NCBI RefSeq assembly: GCF_014197535.1
Contig: NZ_JACIFV010000036.1
Location: 1-44,678, forward strand
Direction: 5' to 3'
Length of the DNA stretch: 44,678 bases
From: Rhizobium aethiopicum
GTDB taxonomy: Bacteria; Pseudomonadota; Alphaproteobacteria; Rhizobiales; Rhizobiaceae
The position numbers were made by a program, and so were the translations under genes. The notes under the pieces are model-generated. The model had not been told where the DNA came from. It did not search any database and was given only the letters and a program-made list of their open reading frames with translations. Shown in pieces: positions 14,810-23,565 of this stretch. The first letter of the stretch is position 1; each line of letters starts with the position of its first letter.

Positions 14810-17800
14810 ATGCGGGGTTATTCCAGTAACATCTGTCGCATCGGGGTGGCGCTTGCGTTTGCCGTACCCGGTTTCGGGCTGCCGGCGATTGCCGATCCCC
14901 TGCCGCGTGCCACGCCGGTCGCCGGCTCGGTCATTGCCCGAAAGACCGGCGAGGAAGTGCGATTCATCGACGTGTCGGACTGGCGCGTCGTCGACATCAA
15001 CCAGGATCTCCTGACCGGCGACGTGCTGCGCACCAATGCCAACGGCCAGCTCGCCATCGTCTTTTCCGATCACACCCAGGTCCGCCTCGGCCGCAATTCA
15101 TCGCTGCAGGTCAAGAAGATGTCCGCGACCGGCGATACGGTGCTCGATCTCCAATCCGGCACCATCTGGGCACGCGCCGAGCGCGGCGGCCAGAGCCTGA
15201 CTGTGGAAACACCGGCTGCCGCAGCAGCCATCCGCGGCACCGACTGGACGATGACCGTCGAGGGCGCCAAGACCTCGATGATCGTGCTCGAAGGCCGCGT
15301 GGCGCTCAGCAACCCGCAGGGCAGCGTCGAGGTAAGTGAGGGCGAAGGCGCCGTGGCGTCCATTGGCCAGGCGCCGCACAAGATCCTCAGCGTCAATCCT
15401 GACGACCGCGAACAGATGCTCTTTTATCTGGACCTGCGCGGTGGCTTCGACTTGCTGCCGACTTCGCCACTGCGAGCCGATCGCATGGCGACCGAGCGTC
15501 GCCGCCTGCTGGCGCTGCCTCCCGAGCGCCGCACCACCGAGGACTGGTTGGAACTGGCCGAAGCGCAGAGCGCCTACGACGGACGCCAGGCAACCGCCGC
15601 AACACTGCAGAGTATCCGCGGGCGCAAGCTGACAGTGGCCCAGCAGGCGCGCGTCGACCTGCTCGATGCTACCATCGCCGGCTCCGAAAAGCGCTATGGC
15701 GATGCCGCAAAGCTCTTCCAGAAGGCCCTGCCGCATCTCGACCCGACACGTCGCAACATGGCGCAATATGGTGGCTATTTCGCCCGCTCGCTCGCCGACC
15801 CCGCCCATGCCGAACCGCCGCCGGCCAATAGCGCCGGCCCTTATGGCGCAATCATGCAGGCCTATACGGCAGGCTTCCTGGAAAACCCGCGCGCAGCGCT
15901 CGAGATAATAAAGAAAGCTGAACAGCGCTATCCCGATGACCCGACCCTGCCGGCGGTCCGCGCCGAGCTGGCGCAGCTCATTGACGACCGTAAGCAGATG
16001 AAGGAAGCGATCGAACGCTCGCTGGAGCTCGACCCTGACCATCCGATGGCGCTCTCCGCCCGCGCCGAATACAAGGCAGCCTATGAAAGCGATATAGACG
16101 GCGCTCTTGCGGACCTGAACCGCGCAATCGAGCTTGCCCCCGGCTCGTCGGGCACGCTGAACTCGCTCGGCCTGCTGCAGAGTTCGCGCGACGCCAATGG
16201 CGAAGCGGAAGAGGCCTTCCTCAAGGCGATCGCGCTCGATCCGCAAGATCCAGTGGCGCATGCCAATCTCGCGATCCTCTATCTCGATCAGCGGCGCATG
16301 AAGGAAGCCAAGCGCGAGATCGACATGGCGCTCGCCGCCGAGCCGGGCTTCGACATCGCCATTCTCGCCCGCGGCCGCTACTACCTGCAGATAGGCGAGC
16401 GCGACAAGGCGCTGGAAGACCTGCTCGCCGCCAGCACCGCCAACCCAACCCATTCGCAATCGCAGCTGATGCTCGCCGCCGCCCACTATGAAAAGGGCGA
16501 CCGCATCCCCTCCGAGCAGGCGCTCGACAATGCCGACCGACTGGACAACAACGATCCGGCGATTTCAGCCTTCCGCACGGCCGTCGATATCGACGACTAT
16601 GACGCCGATGGTGCGATCCGCAATGCCCAGGAATTCCTGCGTCGCTCGCGTGCCCGCGGCGGCGATTACAGTGGTCTTGGCGCCAATGCAAGCGCCGGCT
16701 CGACGCTGAACAACGCCTTCCGACTGCAGGGCCTGGATGCCTGGGGCCGCTACTATGGCGATGCCGTTTTCGATCCTTTCGAAGGCAGCGGCTATATCGA
16801 TCAGTTGATCAAGGGCAGCATCTTTCCTTTCGTGAACGCGACGAGTTTCAGCGACGACAACATCATCCAGAACCGCGGCAACGCATCGAGCTACTCATCC
16901 TTCATCCAGGGCTTGCTGATCTCTCCGCACATGCTCTCCGGCCGTTCGCGCTCGGCATCGCTGTTCGACGTGCCCTTCATCGAAGGTTCGCTCGGTGGCG
17001 GCATCAACAGCGTCGACGGCCATACAAGACGGATCGGCGAAGCCGATATTCAGGGCTATTCGAACGAGACGATCCCGATCAGCTTCTACGGCAATCTGAC
17101 CTGGGAAGAGCTGGCGCTCGACCGCGACTACCGGAATTTCGGCGATGTCCAGACGGATAACAAGCTGCTGGGCGCCAACGGTTATCTGACGGCAACGGTC
17201 ACGCCTGATGATCGCGTGGTAGCCTTCGTCAACCACGGCAAGAATGACGGAACGCTGGACGCGTTATCGTCAAACACCGGGTTCATGGAACTCCTGTTCC
17301 GTGTCCCTATCCCACTGCCTCTTTACACGACAGAAGAGACCGAACGAGAAGCCACGTATGCCGGCGTCGGCTGGAGCCACACGTTTGCCTATGAAAACGT
17401 GTTGAATGGAGCACTGCTTTATTCAGGGAGCAAATCGAATACGAAAGACGTGCTCGATGTCGACGTGGACCCAGTGTTTATCGGCGCAGGGGTTCCCTTC
17501 ATCATTCCCTTTACCAACGTCAATCAGGAGGCCGAATCTCACACCTATATCGGCGCTTTGAGCCATTCTATCGGTGCCGGACCTTTGACATTTCGCTACG
17601 GGATCGAAGGCGGCTGGATGGATGCCAGCAGCAGCGTCGATACGACGCTCCTAGGTTTGACGGCTCCTCCCGATCGCACCGAGAACACCATTGATATCGG
17701 CCGCGGCTATGTCGATGTGCTGCATGAGATCACGCCTGATCTCAAGGGCGAATACGCCTTGTTTGCCACGCGCCTCGAGGGCGATGGCATCGATATCAGC

Positions 17801-18526
17801 CGGCTGGAGCCGCGCTTCGGTCTCGCCTGGACGCCGGTTCAAAACCACTGGCTGCGTGCCGCCTTCATGCGTCAAAGCTTTGATACCACCGTGCCGACCC
17901 TTGCCCCGATCGGCATACTCGGGCTGCAGGCCAACCAGTTTTCGACCAATCTGCAAGGTTATACAGATACGGTCGCCCTGCAATGGGATGCAGAATGGAC
18001 CGACCGTTTCTTCACTTCGGTCGAATACCAGCACCAAGAACTGCATGATTTTTCAATCGATTTTCCGCTGATCTCGCTTCCGTCCGATACCAGCCTGCCG
18101 ATCTCGCGCGGCAGCATCGATCGCGCTTCCGTCACTGCCAACGTCGCGCTCGGCAACGGTTTCGGTCTTTCAGCCACCTATGCCTATATGGATTCGGAGA
18201 ACAGGGACCCGCTCGAGCCGATCTATGGCGGCCCCCTTCCCTTCATACCGCAGAATTCAGGTCAGATTGCCCTGACCTGGGTCAACGAAGCCAAGGTCAA
18301 GGCGACAGTTGCCGCCAACTATATCGGCGAGCGCGACGGCGATCGCTTCGGCACCAAGCTCGACGATTACTGGAGCCTCGACGCCCACTTGGTCTGGGAG
18401 CCCTTCGACAAGCGCATGGAGCTGGAGGCGGCCGCCTATAACCTGCTCGACGAGGACTTCGAGATCACCCCCGGCGTGCCCGGCTGGGGCCGCGCCTTCA
18501 AGGGCACGCTTAAAGTCCGCTTCTGA
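14810..18526 (+). CDS. FecR domain - TPR - outer-membrane beta-barrel fusion protein
   Basis: The 1238-residue envelope protein has a signal peptide at residues 1-30 (ALAFAVPGFGLPAIA, then DP). A FecR domain at about 35-190 includes LLTGDVLRTNANGQLAIVFS, TQVRLGRNSSLQVKK and AAIRGTDWTM. Residues about 215-640 carry tandem TPR-like helical repeats such as ALADLNRAIELAPGSSGTLN and AFLKAIALDPQDPVAHANLA. A C-terminal barrel-like region (about 680-1238) is rich in alternating aromatic strands and ends in LKVRF, a typical outer-membrane terminal Phe. I use ATG 14810, not the TTG at 14756, because the signal peptide starts there. It overlaps the cyclase gene by one base (TGATG), so the two proteins are made together. 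It may link outer-membrane state to the periplasmic CHASE2 sensor (inference). Confidence 0.85.
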   Translation: MRGYSSNICRIGVALAFAVPGFGLPAIADPLPRATPVAGSVIARKTGEEVRFIDVSDWRVVDINQDLLTGDVLRTNANGQLAIVFSDHTQVRLGRNSSLQVKKMSATGDTVLDLQSGTIWARAERGGQSLTVETPAAAAAIRGTDWTMTVEGAKTSMIVLEGRVALSNPQGSVEVSEGEGAVASIGQAPHKILSVNPDDREQMLFYLDLRGGFDLLPTSPLRADRMATERRRLLALPPERRTTEDWLELAEAQSAYDGRQATAATLQSIRGRKLTVAQQARVDLLDATIAGSEKRYGDAAKLFQKALPHLDPTRRNMAQYGGYFARSLADPAHAEPPPANSAGPYGAIMQAYTAGFLENPRAALEIIKKAEQRYPDDPTLPAVRAELAQLIDDRKQMKEAIERSLELDPDHPMALSARAEYKAAYESDIDGALADLNRAIELAPGSSGTLNSLGLLQSSRDANGEAEEAFLKAIALDPQDPVAHANLAILYLDQRRMKEAKREIDMALAAEPGFDIAILARGRYYLQIGERDKALEDLLAASTANPTHSQSQLMLAAAHYEKGDRIPSEQALDNADRLDNNDPAISAFRTAVDIDDYDADGAIRNAQEFLRRSRARGGDYSGLGANASAGSTLNNAFRLQGLDAWGRYYGDAVFDPFEGSGYIDQLIKGSIFPFVNATSFSDDNIIQNRGNASSYSSFIQGLLISPHMLSGRSRSASLFDVPFIEGSLGGGINSVDGHTRRIGEADIQGYSNETIPISFYGNLTWEELALDRDYRNFGDVQTDNKLLGANGYLTATVTPDDRVVAFVNHGKNDGTLDALSSNTGFMELLFRVPIPLPLYTTEETEREATYAGVGWSHTFAYENVLNGALLYSGSKSNTKDVLDVDVDPVFIGAGVPFIIPFTNVNQEAESHTYIGALSHSIGAGPLTFRYGIEGGWMDASSSVDTTLLGLTAPPDRTENTIDIGRGYVDVLHEITPDLKGEYALFATRLEGDGIDISRLEPRFGLAWTPVQNHWLRAAFMRQSFDTTVPTLAPIGILGLQANQFSTNLQGYTDTVALQWDAEWTDRFFTSVEYQHQELHDFSIDFPLISLPSDTSLPISRGSIDRASVTANVALGNGFGLSATYAYMDSENRDPLEPIYGGPLPFIPQNSGQIALTWVNEAKVKATVAANYIGERDGDRFGTKLDDYWSLDAHLVWEPFDKRMELEAAAYNLLDEDFEITPGVPGWGRAFKGTLKVRF

Positions 18527-20508
18527 TGCCAGCACAGAGCGCGCCTCGGCAGACCGGACTGATCGGTGGTCAGATCGCAAGCCGTCGCCTCAGGCTGCTC
18601 GTGCTGTCGCTCGCCGTGTTGGTCGCCATCTCGCTTCTGTCGCGCCTACCCGCCTGGTCGCTGCTGGAGCTCAGAAGCTTCGACTATCTCTCGACCGTCG
18701 ACGATCCGCGTCCGCCACCCGGCGGGCCCGTCATTGTCGCGATCGACGAACCCTCGCTTGCCGATATCAACGCGCAATGGCCCTGGCCGCGCAGCCTGCA
18801 TGCCGAACTCATCAGCCAGCTGCGCGCCGCCGGCGCCCGCGTCATCGGCCTCGACATCATTATGGCCGAACCCTCCAACCCCGATAATGATGCGGCGATA
18901 GCCAAGGCTGTCGGCCCCGATGTCGTGCTAGCCGGCGACGAGACGCTGATCGAGACACCACAGGCCTCACAGCTGATCCGCGCCACACCGCTGCCAGCGC
19001 TGACCGAAGCGGGCGCCGTGACCGGCATCGCCTCGATCGATCTCAGCGGTGACGGCATCTTCCGCCGCATTCCGGGTTACGAGGACGGTTTTGCCGCCAT
19101 GCTCGCCAAGGCTTCGGGCGCAGCGACGGAAACCTTGCCGGCCGGCCAACTCATCCAATCCTTCGGCCCGGCCCGCAGCTATCCCACCGTCTCCTATTAT
19201 CAGGCGCTCGACCCGAAGGGCCTGCTGCCGCCGGATTATTTCAAGGACCGCATCGTGCTGGTCGGCCTCAGCCTGCAGAATGCGCCTGAAATCGACAAAG
19301 GCGGCGTCGATGCCTTTGCGACACCCTATACCGTCCACACCGGCAAGCTGGTCTCCGGCGTCGAGATCCAGGCGACGATCTACGACAATATCCGGAGCGG
19401 CCTGTCGATTCGTGAGGCGCGCCTGCCGACGGTTGCCGTCTGCATCCTGATATCAGTGCTGCTTGCCGCTGCCACAGTCTGGCGCTCGACCGGATGGCTG
19501 ACGATCGTCACCAGTGCGGCCGCCCTTCTCGCCTTTGCGGCCGTCAGTTTTGCGGGCATCCGGCTTGCCCATATTTTCGTCTCGCCGCTCGGCCCGACGG
19601 TCGCCTATGTCTCTGTCGTTTTCGGTCAGGCCGCTTTCGATTTTGCCGAGGAGCGCCGCAACAAGCGCCAGATCACCCGCGCCTTCGCCCAATATATCTC
19701 GCCCGATCTGGTCAAGCGCCTGTCGAGCGATCCCACGCAGCTGAAGCTCGGGGGCGAGCGGCGCACGCTTTCGGTGCTATTCTCGGATGTACGCGGCTTC
19801 ACCACCATCGCCGAGACGCTAAAGGACGATCCGGAGCAACTGACCGGTCTGATCAACCGGCTGCTGACGCCGCTTTCCGATGTGGTGATGGATCACGGCG
19901 GCACGATCGACAAATATATGGGCGATTGCATCATGGCCTTCTGGAACGCGCCGCTCGACGATCCCGACCATGCGCTTCACGCCGTGCGCGCCTCGCTCGC
20001 CATGCAGGCGGCCATATCGCGGCTGAACGGCCAGCTGGAGCGGGAGGCGGCAGCCCTTGGCCGCAAGCCGCACGTGCTGAAGATGGGCGTCGGCATCAAC
20101 ACCGGCGAATGCATCGTCGGCAATATGGGTTCGACCCGCCGCTTCGACTACTCCTGCCTCGGCGACAGCGTCAACCTCGCCTCCCGCCTCGAAGGCGCCT
20201 CGAAGAATTATGGCGTGGCGCTGCTGCTCGGCGAGGAAACCGCAAGACTGGTCTCCGACACCTACATCGCCGTCGAACTCGACCGCATCATCGTCAAGGG
20301 CCGCACTGTCCCCTCGCCCGTCTTCACCGTCGTGCACAAGGCCGACGCCGGAGCGCTGACCGCGCACCAAACCTTCATCGACGCCAAATATGCCGGCACG
20401 CTCGCGCCCTCCGATCCGGTCTTCGACAAGCTGGCTGCCGATATTCCCGAGCTTGCCGGCTATTATGCGATCGTCCGGGATGCGCTGGCCGCCGATGGCA
20501 AGGAGTGA
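18526..20508 (+). CDS. CHASE2-sensor class III adenylate cyclase
   Basis: The 660-residue inner-membrane protein has a first membrane helix at about residues 22-40 (LRLLVLSLAVLVAISLLSRL). A periplasmic CHASE2 domain (about 45-295) includes the family PPGGPVIVAIDEPSLADI and QWPWPRSLHAELISQL. Three closely spaced helices follow (about 300-365). The catalytic domain is at about 405-600. Metal Asp residues lie in LFSDVRGFTTIAE and YMGDCIMAFWNAP, Lys in GTIDKYMGD, Asp in RRFDYSCLGD, and Asn/Arg in VNLASRLEG. The Lys/Asp pair indicates ATP, so cAMP is the likely product. Its start overlaps the stop of the FecR-barrel gene. CHASE2-cyclases next to FecR proteins recur in proteobacteria (from memory). 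Confidence 0.9.
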   Translation: MPAQSAPRQTGLIGGQIASRRLRLLVLSLAVLVAISLLSRLPAWSLLELRSFDYLSTVDDPRPPPGGPVIVAIDEPSLADINAQWPWPRSLHAELISQLRAAGARVIGLDIIMAEPSNPDNDAAIAKAVGPDVVLAGDETLIETPQASQLIRATPLPALTEAGAVTGIASIDLSGDGIFRRIPGYEDGFAAMLAKASGAATETLPAGQLIQSFGPARSYPTVSYYQALDPKGLLPPDYFKDRIVLVGLSLQNAPEIDKGGVDAFATPYTVHTGKLVSGVEIQATIYDNIRSGLSIREARLPTVAVCILISVLLAAATVWRSTGWLTIVTSAAALLAFAAVSFAGIRLAHIFVSPLGPTVAYVSVVFGQAAFDFAEERRNKRQITRAFAQYISPDLVKRLSSDPTQLKLGGERRTLSVLFSDVRGFTTIAETLKDDPEQLTGLINRLLTPLSDVVMDHGGTIDKYMGDCIMAFWNAPLDDPDHALHAVRASLAMQAAISRLNGQLEREAAALGRKPHVLKMGVGINTGECIVGNMGSTRRFDYSCLGDSVNLASRLEGASKNYGVALLLGEETARLVSDTYIAVELDRIIVKGRTVPSPVFTVVHKADAGALTAHQTFIDAKYAGTLAPSDPVFDKLAADIPELAGYYAIVRDALAADGKE

Positions 20509-20564
20509 CAATCATACTTTCGAAGCCATAAGCCGCGGCCTCGGTGGCGATCAGGCGCTGATTT

Positions 20565-21167
20565 TTATCGGACAGTTCCGTAGCGATCCGGTGCCCGCAG
20601 CCTTGCAATTTCAGGCGCAACGACCGCAATGAACAGCCCGGGCTCGCCGAAAGCCCTAGCCGAGAGCATGGCTCCGTGAACAGAGGCCATCAGCATTTGC
20701 GCCTGCTCTTCCGGCCGCTTGTCCAGCCGGAACAGACCCTGTTCGACCCCCGCCTGCAGCACCGAGGTCAGCCATGCCGCAAGGCCTTGGAAATGGGCGC
20801 GGACGCGTAAGGCGACCTCTTCGGGCAGCATCTGCATTTCGCTGGCGAGCATCGCGCAGACGCAAAAGGGCTGCGAGGCGTCGCGGATGCATGCGTTCCA
20901 AAAATCGATGTAGAATTGCAGCTGATCGGCAGGGCTTGCAGCCTGCTCGCGCAGCGAGCGCAGACCCGCCTCCGCCTGCTTGATATAGCGATCCACCAGC
21001 ACCGAAACCAGCTCGGCCTTTGTCGGAAAATGATGGTGGATGCTCGCCTTCCGGATGCCGATTGCAGCCGCGATATCGGCATAACTGAAGCCGTTATAGC
21101 CTCCCGCCACGATGAGCGACTTCGCGATGTCGAGGATTTTGTCGGAAGTCGAAGCCATTGATTTCAT
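20565..21167 (-). CDS. TetR/AcrR-family regulator
   Basis: The 200-residue protein has an N-terminal TetR helix-turn-helix, SDKILDIAKSLIVAGGYNGF then SYADIAAAIGIRKASIHHHF (recognition helix), PTKAELVSVLVDRY. The C-terminal ligand domain (about 60-195) resembles TetR_C groups with a conserved QPFCVCAMLASEMQMLPEEV block. The ATG at 21167 lies 8 nt from an 18-bp palindrome containing CCTACC-TTTT-GGTAGG that overlaps its ribosome site. A second related palindrome precedes the divergent DUF308 gene. It probably represses itself and that gene; the inducer is unknown. It converges with the CHASE2 cyclase gene, with 56 bp between stops. Confidence 0.88.
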   Translation of the reverse strand: MKSMASTSDKILDIAKSLIVAGGYNGFSYADIAAAIGIRKASIHHHFPTKAELVSVLVDRYIKQAEAGLRSLREQAASPADQLQFYIDFWNACIRDASQPFCVCAMLASEMQMLPEEVALRVRAHFQGLAAWLTSVLQAGVEQGLFRLDKRPEEQAQMLMASVHGAMLSARAFGEPGLFIAVVAPEIARLRAPDRYGTVR

Positions 21168-21174
21168 AGCGTCG

Positions 21175-21190
21175 CCTACCTTTTGGTAGG
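21175..21190. promoter_or_regulatory. TetR operator candidate O1
   Basis: Perfect inverted repeat CCTACC-TTTT-GGTAGG (extended by G/C to GCCTACC...GGTAGGC). It sits just upstream of the tetR start codon and overlaps its ribosome site. Confidence 0.6.
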
Positions 21191-21270
21191 CAGATTGTCA
21201 AGTCTTTCGCTACACCGCTGGCATCACAAGAAGGTGTGCGGACGCCGAGTTGACTCCCATTTTTACTCTA

Positions 21271-21282
21271 CCTACTAGTAGG
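21271..21282. promoter_or_regulatory. TetR operator candidate O2
   Basis: Perfect 12-bp palindrome CCTACTAGTAGG, within TACCTACTAGTAGGAA, 24 bp upstream of the DUF308-like gene. It shares the CCTAC/GTAGG half-site with O1 but with a shorter spacer. Confidence 0.6.
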
Positions 21283-21306
21283 AAGGCAAAACAAAGGAAT
21301 CTGCCG

Positions 21307-21864
21307 ATGCAAACTCACCCCGCTATCCAGTCCAACTGGCTGAGATCCTATTATTTTACCCGCGCCGCCTTCTCGATGGTCTGGATTGCCGCCGCCATTC
21401 TCCTTGCCGGGGAGCCAAGCGCCGCGGCCTTTTTGCTGGTGGTCTATCCCCTGTGGGACGCACTTGCCAATCTGATCGACGCCCGGGTCAATGGCGGCCT
21501 GCAGACAAACCCGTCTCAAACGTTGAATGTCGTGGTCAGCACCGTCACGGCGCTCGCCGTCGCCATCGCGCTCGGCCACAGCACCTACGCGGTGCTGGCC
21601 GCATTCGGGACCTGGGCGATCCTCTCCGGCCTGTTGCAGCTCTGTACCGGCGTAAGGCGCTGGCGCATCTACGGCGCCCAATGGGTCATGATCCTGAGCG
21701 GCGCGCAATCGGCCCTCGCCGGCGGCTACATGATCAGCCAGTCCTTTGCCGCCGCCGCGCCGACGATCCTCGATATCGTGCCCTATGCCGGGTTCGGCGC
21801 TTTCTACTTCCTGCTATCCTCGATCTGGCTCGTCGTCGCAGCCCGTCGCAAGGCACATGCATAG
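21307..21864 (+). CDS. DUF308-like multi-pass membrane protein
   Basis: The 185-residue protein has about six hydrophobic segments. These include FTRAAFSMVWIAAAILLA, AAFLLVVYPLWDALANLI, SAVVS-type helix NVVVSTVTALAVAIALG, YAVLAAFGTWAILSGLLQL and the C-terminal FGAFYFLLSSIWLVVAARR. The LLQLCTGVRRWRIYGAQWVMI loop resembles HdeD/DUF308 proteins. The ATG at 21307 has AAGGAAT 8 nt upstream. It is divergent from the TetR gene and carries operator O2 in its promoter, so it is likely the main target of that repressor. Function is unknown. Confidence 0.75.
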   Translation: MQTHPAIQSNWLRSYYFTRAAFSMVWIAAAILLAGEPSAAAFLLVVYPLWDALANLIDARVNGGLQTNPSQTLNVVVSTVTALAVAIALGHSTYAVLAAFGTWAILSGLLQLCTGVRRWRIYGAQWVMILSGAQSALAGGYMISQSFAAAAPTILDIVPYAGFGAFYFLLSSIWLVVAARRKAHA

Positions 21865-22017
21865 GCGCCGGCCCGGCGGCAAACTGAAGGTATTGCCGCC
21901 GCCGGAGGCAACGCATTCCGTACTCTCGATGGCACGATATTTGCGGGAGACGCCCCCCTTCTTTCGCGCTATGAAGAGTGATCACAGTTCCCGCCCATAG
22001 ACCCCGAGGTCACTCCC

Positions 22018-22998
22018 ATGGCTTTGAAAGTTCTCTTCATTGGCGGCACCGGCCAAATCTCCCATCCGTGCGTCGAACGCGCCGTTGCCGAGGGCCACCA
22101 TGTCAGCGTCTTCAATCGCGGCTTGCGGAACACCGCCTTGCCTGCCGGGGTGACCTCGATCGTGGGCGAACTTGGATCGAGCGTCTATGCCGATCTCGCC
22201 AAAGCCCATTATGATGTCGTCTGCCAGTTCATCGCCTTTACGCCGGCTCAGGTGGCGCGTGATATCGAAGTGTTCTCGGGCAATTGCGGCCAGTACATCT
22301 TCATCTCCTCGGCCTCGGTCTACGAAAAACCGCCGCGTCACTACGTGATCACGGAGGAGACGCCGGCGATCAATCCCTACTGGCGCTATAGCCAGGCCAA
22401 GATCGCCTGCGAGGAACTACTCAAGAAGTCCGATAACCTTGCCTGGACGATCGTCCGCCCCAGCCACACCGTCCGCACCGGCCTGCCGATCATGATGGGC
22501 GACAGCGATATCATGGCGAGGCGCATGCTGGACGGCGAGCCCATCATCGTAGCGGGTGACGGCCACACGCCCTGGACGCTCACCCGCTCGGTCGATTTCG
22601 CCGTGCCTTTCGTCGGCCTTTTCGGCAAGTCGGCGGCGCTCCGTGAGATTTTCCACATCACCTCGGACCGCGCCCACATCTGGAACGATATCCAGAAGAC
22701 CATCGCAAGATTGCTCGGCGTGGAGGCCAAGATCGTCCACGTGCCAACGGATACACTGATCAGATACAATCCGGAATGGATCGGCCCGCTCCTCGGCGAC
22801 AAGGCCTGGACTGCGATCTTCGACAATTCGAAGGTCAAGCGTGTGGCTGGCGACTTCACCTGCGCCGAAAGCCTGGATGAAATCCTGGCCGACTCGATCA
22901 TGCACCTCAAGCAGCGCCTGGCGAAGAGCCGGCCACCGAAGGGGGAACTGGATGCGCTGATCGATAGGATTTGTGCGGAGCAGAGTGCTCTTGGTTAG
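22018..22998 (+). CDS. NAD-dependent epimerase/dehydratase-like (extended SDR) protein
   Basis: The 326-residue protein begins with KVLFIGGTGQISHPCVERAV, the Gly-rich GxxGxxS nucleotide loop. It has IFISSASVYEKPPRHY near residue 100 and the catalytic-type Y-x-x-x-K in RYSQAKIACEELL at about residue 125. TIVRPSHTVRTGLP is the usual RP motif. The C-terminal half has FHITSDRAHIWNDIQKTIAR, as in NAD-dependent epimerases that act on nucleotide sugars or as plant CSP41-like forms. The substrate is unknown. The start is the ATG at 22018. It stands alone; the upstream 153 bp contain no gene. Confidence 0.85.
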   Translation: MALKVLFIGGTGQISHPCVERAVAEGHHVSVFNRGLRNTALPAGVTSIVGELGSSVYADLAKAHYDVVCQFIAFTPAQVARDIEVFSGNCGQYIFISSASVYEKPPRHYVITEETPAINPYWRYSQAKIACEELLKKSDNLAWTIVRPSHTVRTGLPIMMGDSDIMARRMLDGEPIIVAGDGHTPWTLTRSVDFAVPFVGLFGKSAALREIFHITSDRAHIWNDIQKTIARLLGVEAKIVHVPTDTLIRYNPEWIGPLLGDKAWTAIFDNSKVKRVAGDFTCAESLDEILADSIMHLKQRLAKSRPPKGELDALIDRICAEQSALG

Positions 22999-23037
22999 GT
23001 CTGCTGTTTAGGGCTGAGGCTCAAGGTCAGAAAGAAT

Positions 23038-23262
23038 TTAAGTCAGCATCTCCAAAAGAGCCGAGGGCGAACGGAGGAGCCCTCCCATCACGAGCCCTAC
23101 AAGACCAAGTGCCAACGCTCCCACAAGCCCGTGACTTTGCCAGCCGAAATAGGCACCTGCTGCGGTGGCTGTAACAGTGACCGAAATGTCCCACACGATC
23201 CCCACCAGTGATATCAACTGGCCCACAGCTGATTGCTTCTTTTTCGTCACGGTAGAAATCAT
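23038..23262 (-). CDS. Small membrane protein, hypothetical (start uncertain)
   Basis: The 74-residue version starts at ATG 23262. It is a polar head (STVTKKKQSAVGQLISL) followed by two hydrophobic segments (VWDISVTVTATAAGAYFGW and LVGALALGLVGLVMGGLL). The frame stays open upstream to 23523, with other possible starts at GTG 23298 and ATG 23457. The far upstream part overlaps a repeat and is unlikely to be coding. The GGAGG touching ATG 23262 has no spacer, so GTG 23298 with AAGGAAG nearby is an alternative. No family is recognised, and this may not be a gene. Confidence 0.35.
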   Translation of the reverse strand: MISTVTKKKQSAVGQLISLVGIVWDISVTVTATAAGAYFGWQSHGLVGALALGLVGLVMGGLLRSPSALLEMLT

Positions 23263-23461
23263 CCTCCAAGCCCTTGATGGGTCTGATATGATAATCACCC
23301 TTCCTTCCCACCAGATATGCCTCCGCACCAATTCAGGACATACGCTCAAAAAAGCTATCCCTGTTTGCGAGGCATCGGCTTCCAAGGCTGTCACGCGATA
23401 GCCCAACGTCTGCTTTAACGCGCGGCATTCTCCAACGCTTTTTATTAGGCGCGGCATCCTC

Positions 23462-23520
23462 CAACATCCCCTGATCCTGAGGCGCGCAGGCCAAAGGCCG
23501 GAGCCTCGAAGGACAGGCCG
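23462..23520. repeat. Intergenic palindromic repeat (CCTGAGGCGCGCAGGCC type)
   Basis: 'ctgatcctgaggcgcgcag' with 'gccaaaggccggagcctcga' and 'aggac' forms a hairpin-rich element. It matches the families at 10836-10975 and 44388-44610 (there 'tccttcgaggctccggcct'). Confidence 0.6.
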
Positions 23521-23565
23521 CAACCTGCTTCTTGCCTACATCCGACGCCGGCGCACCGCTCGCAC

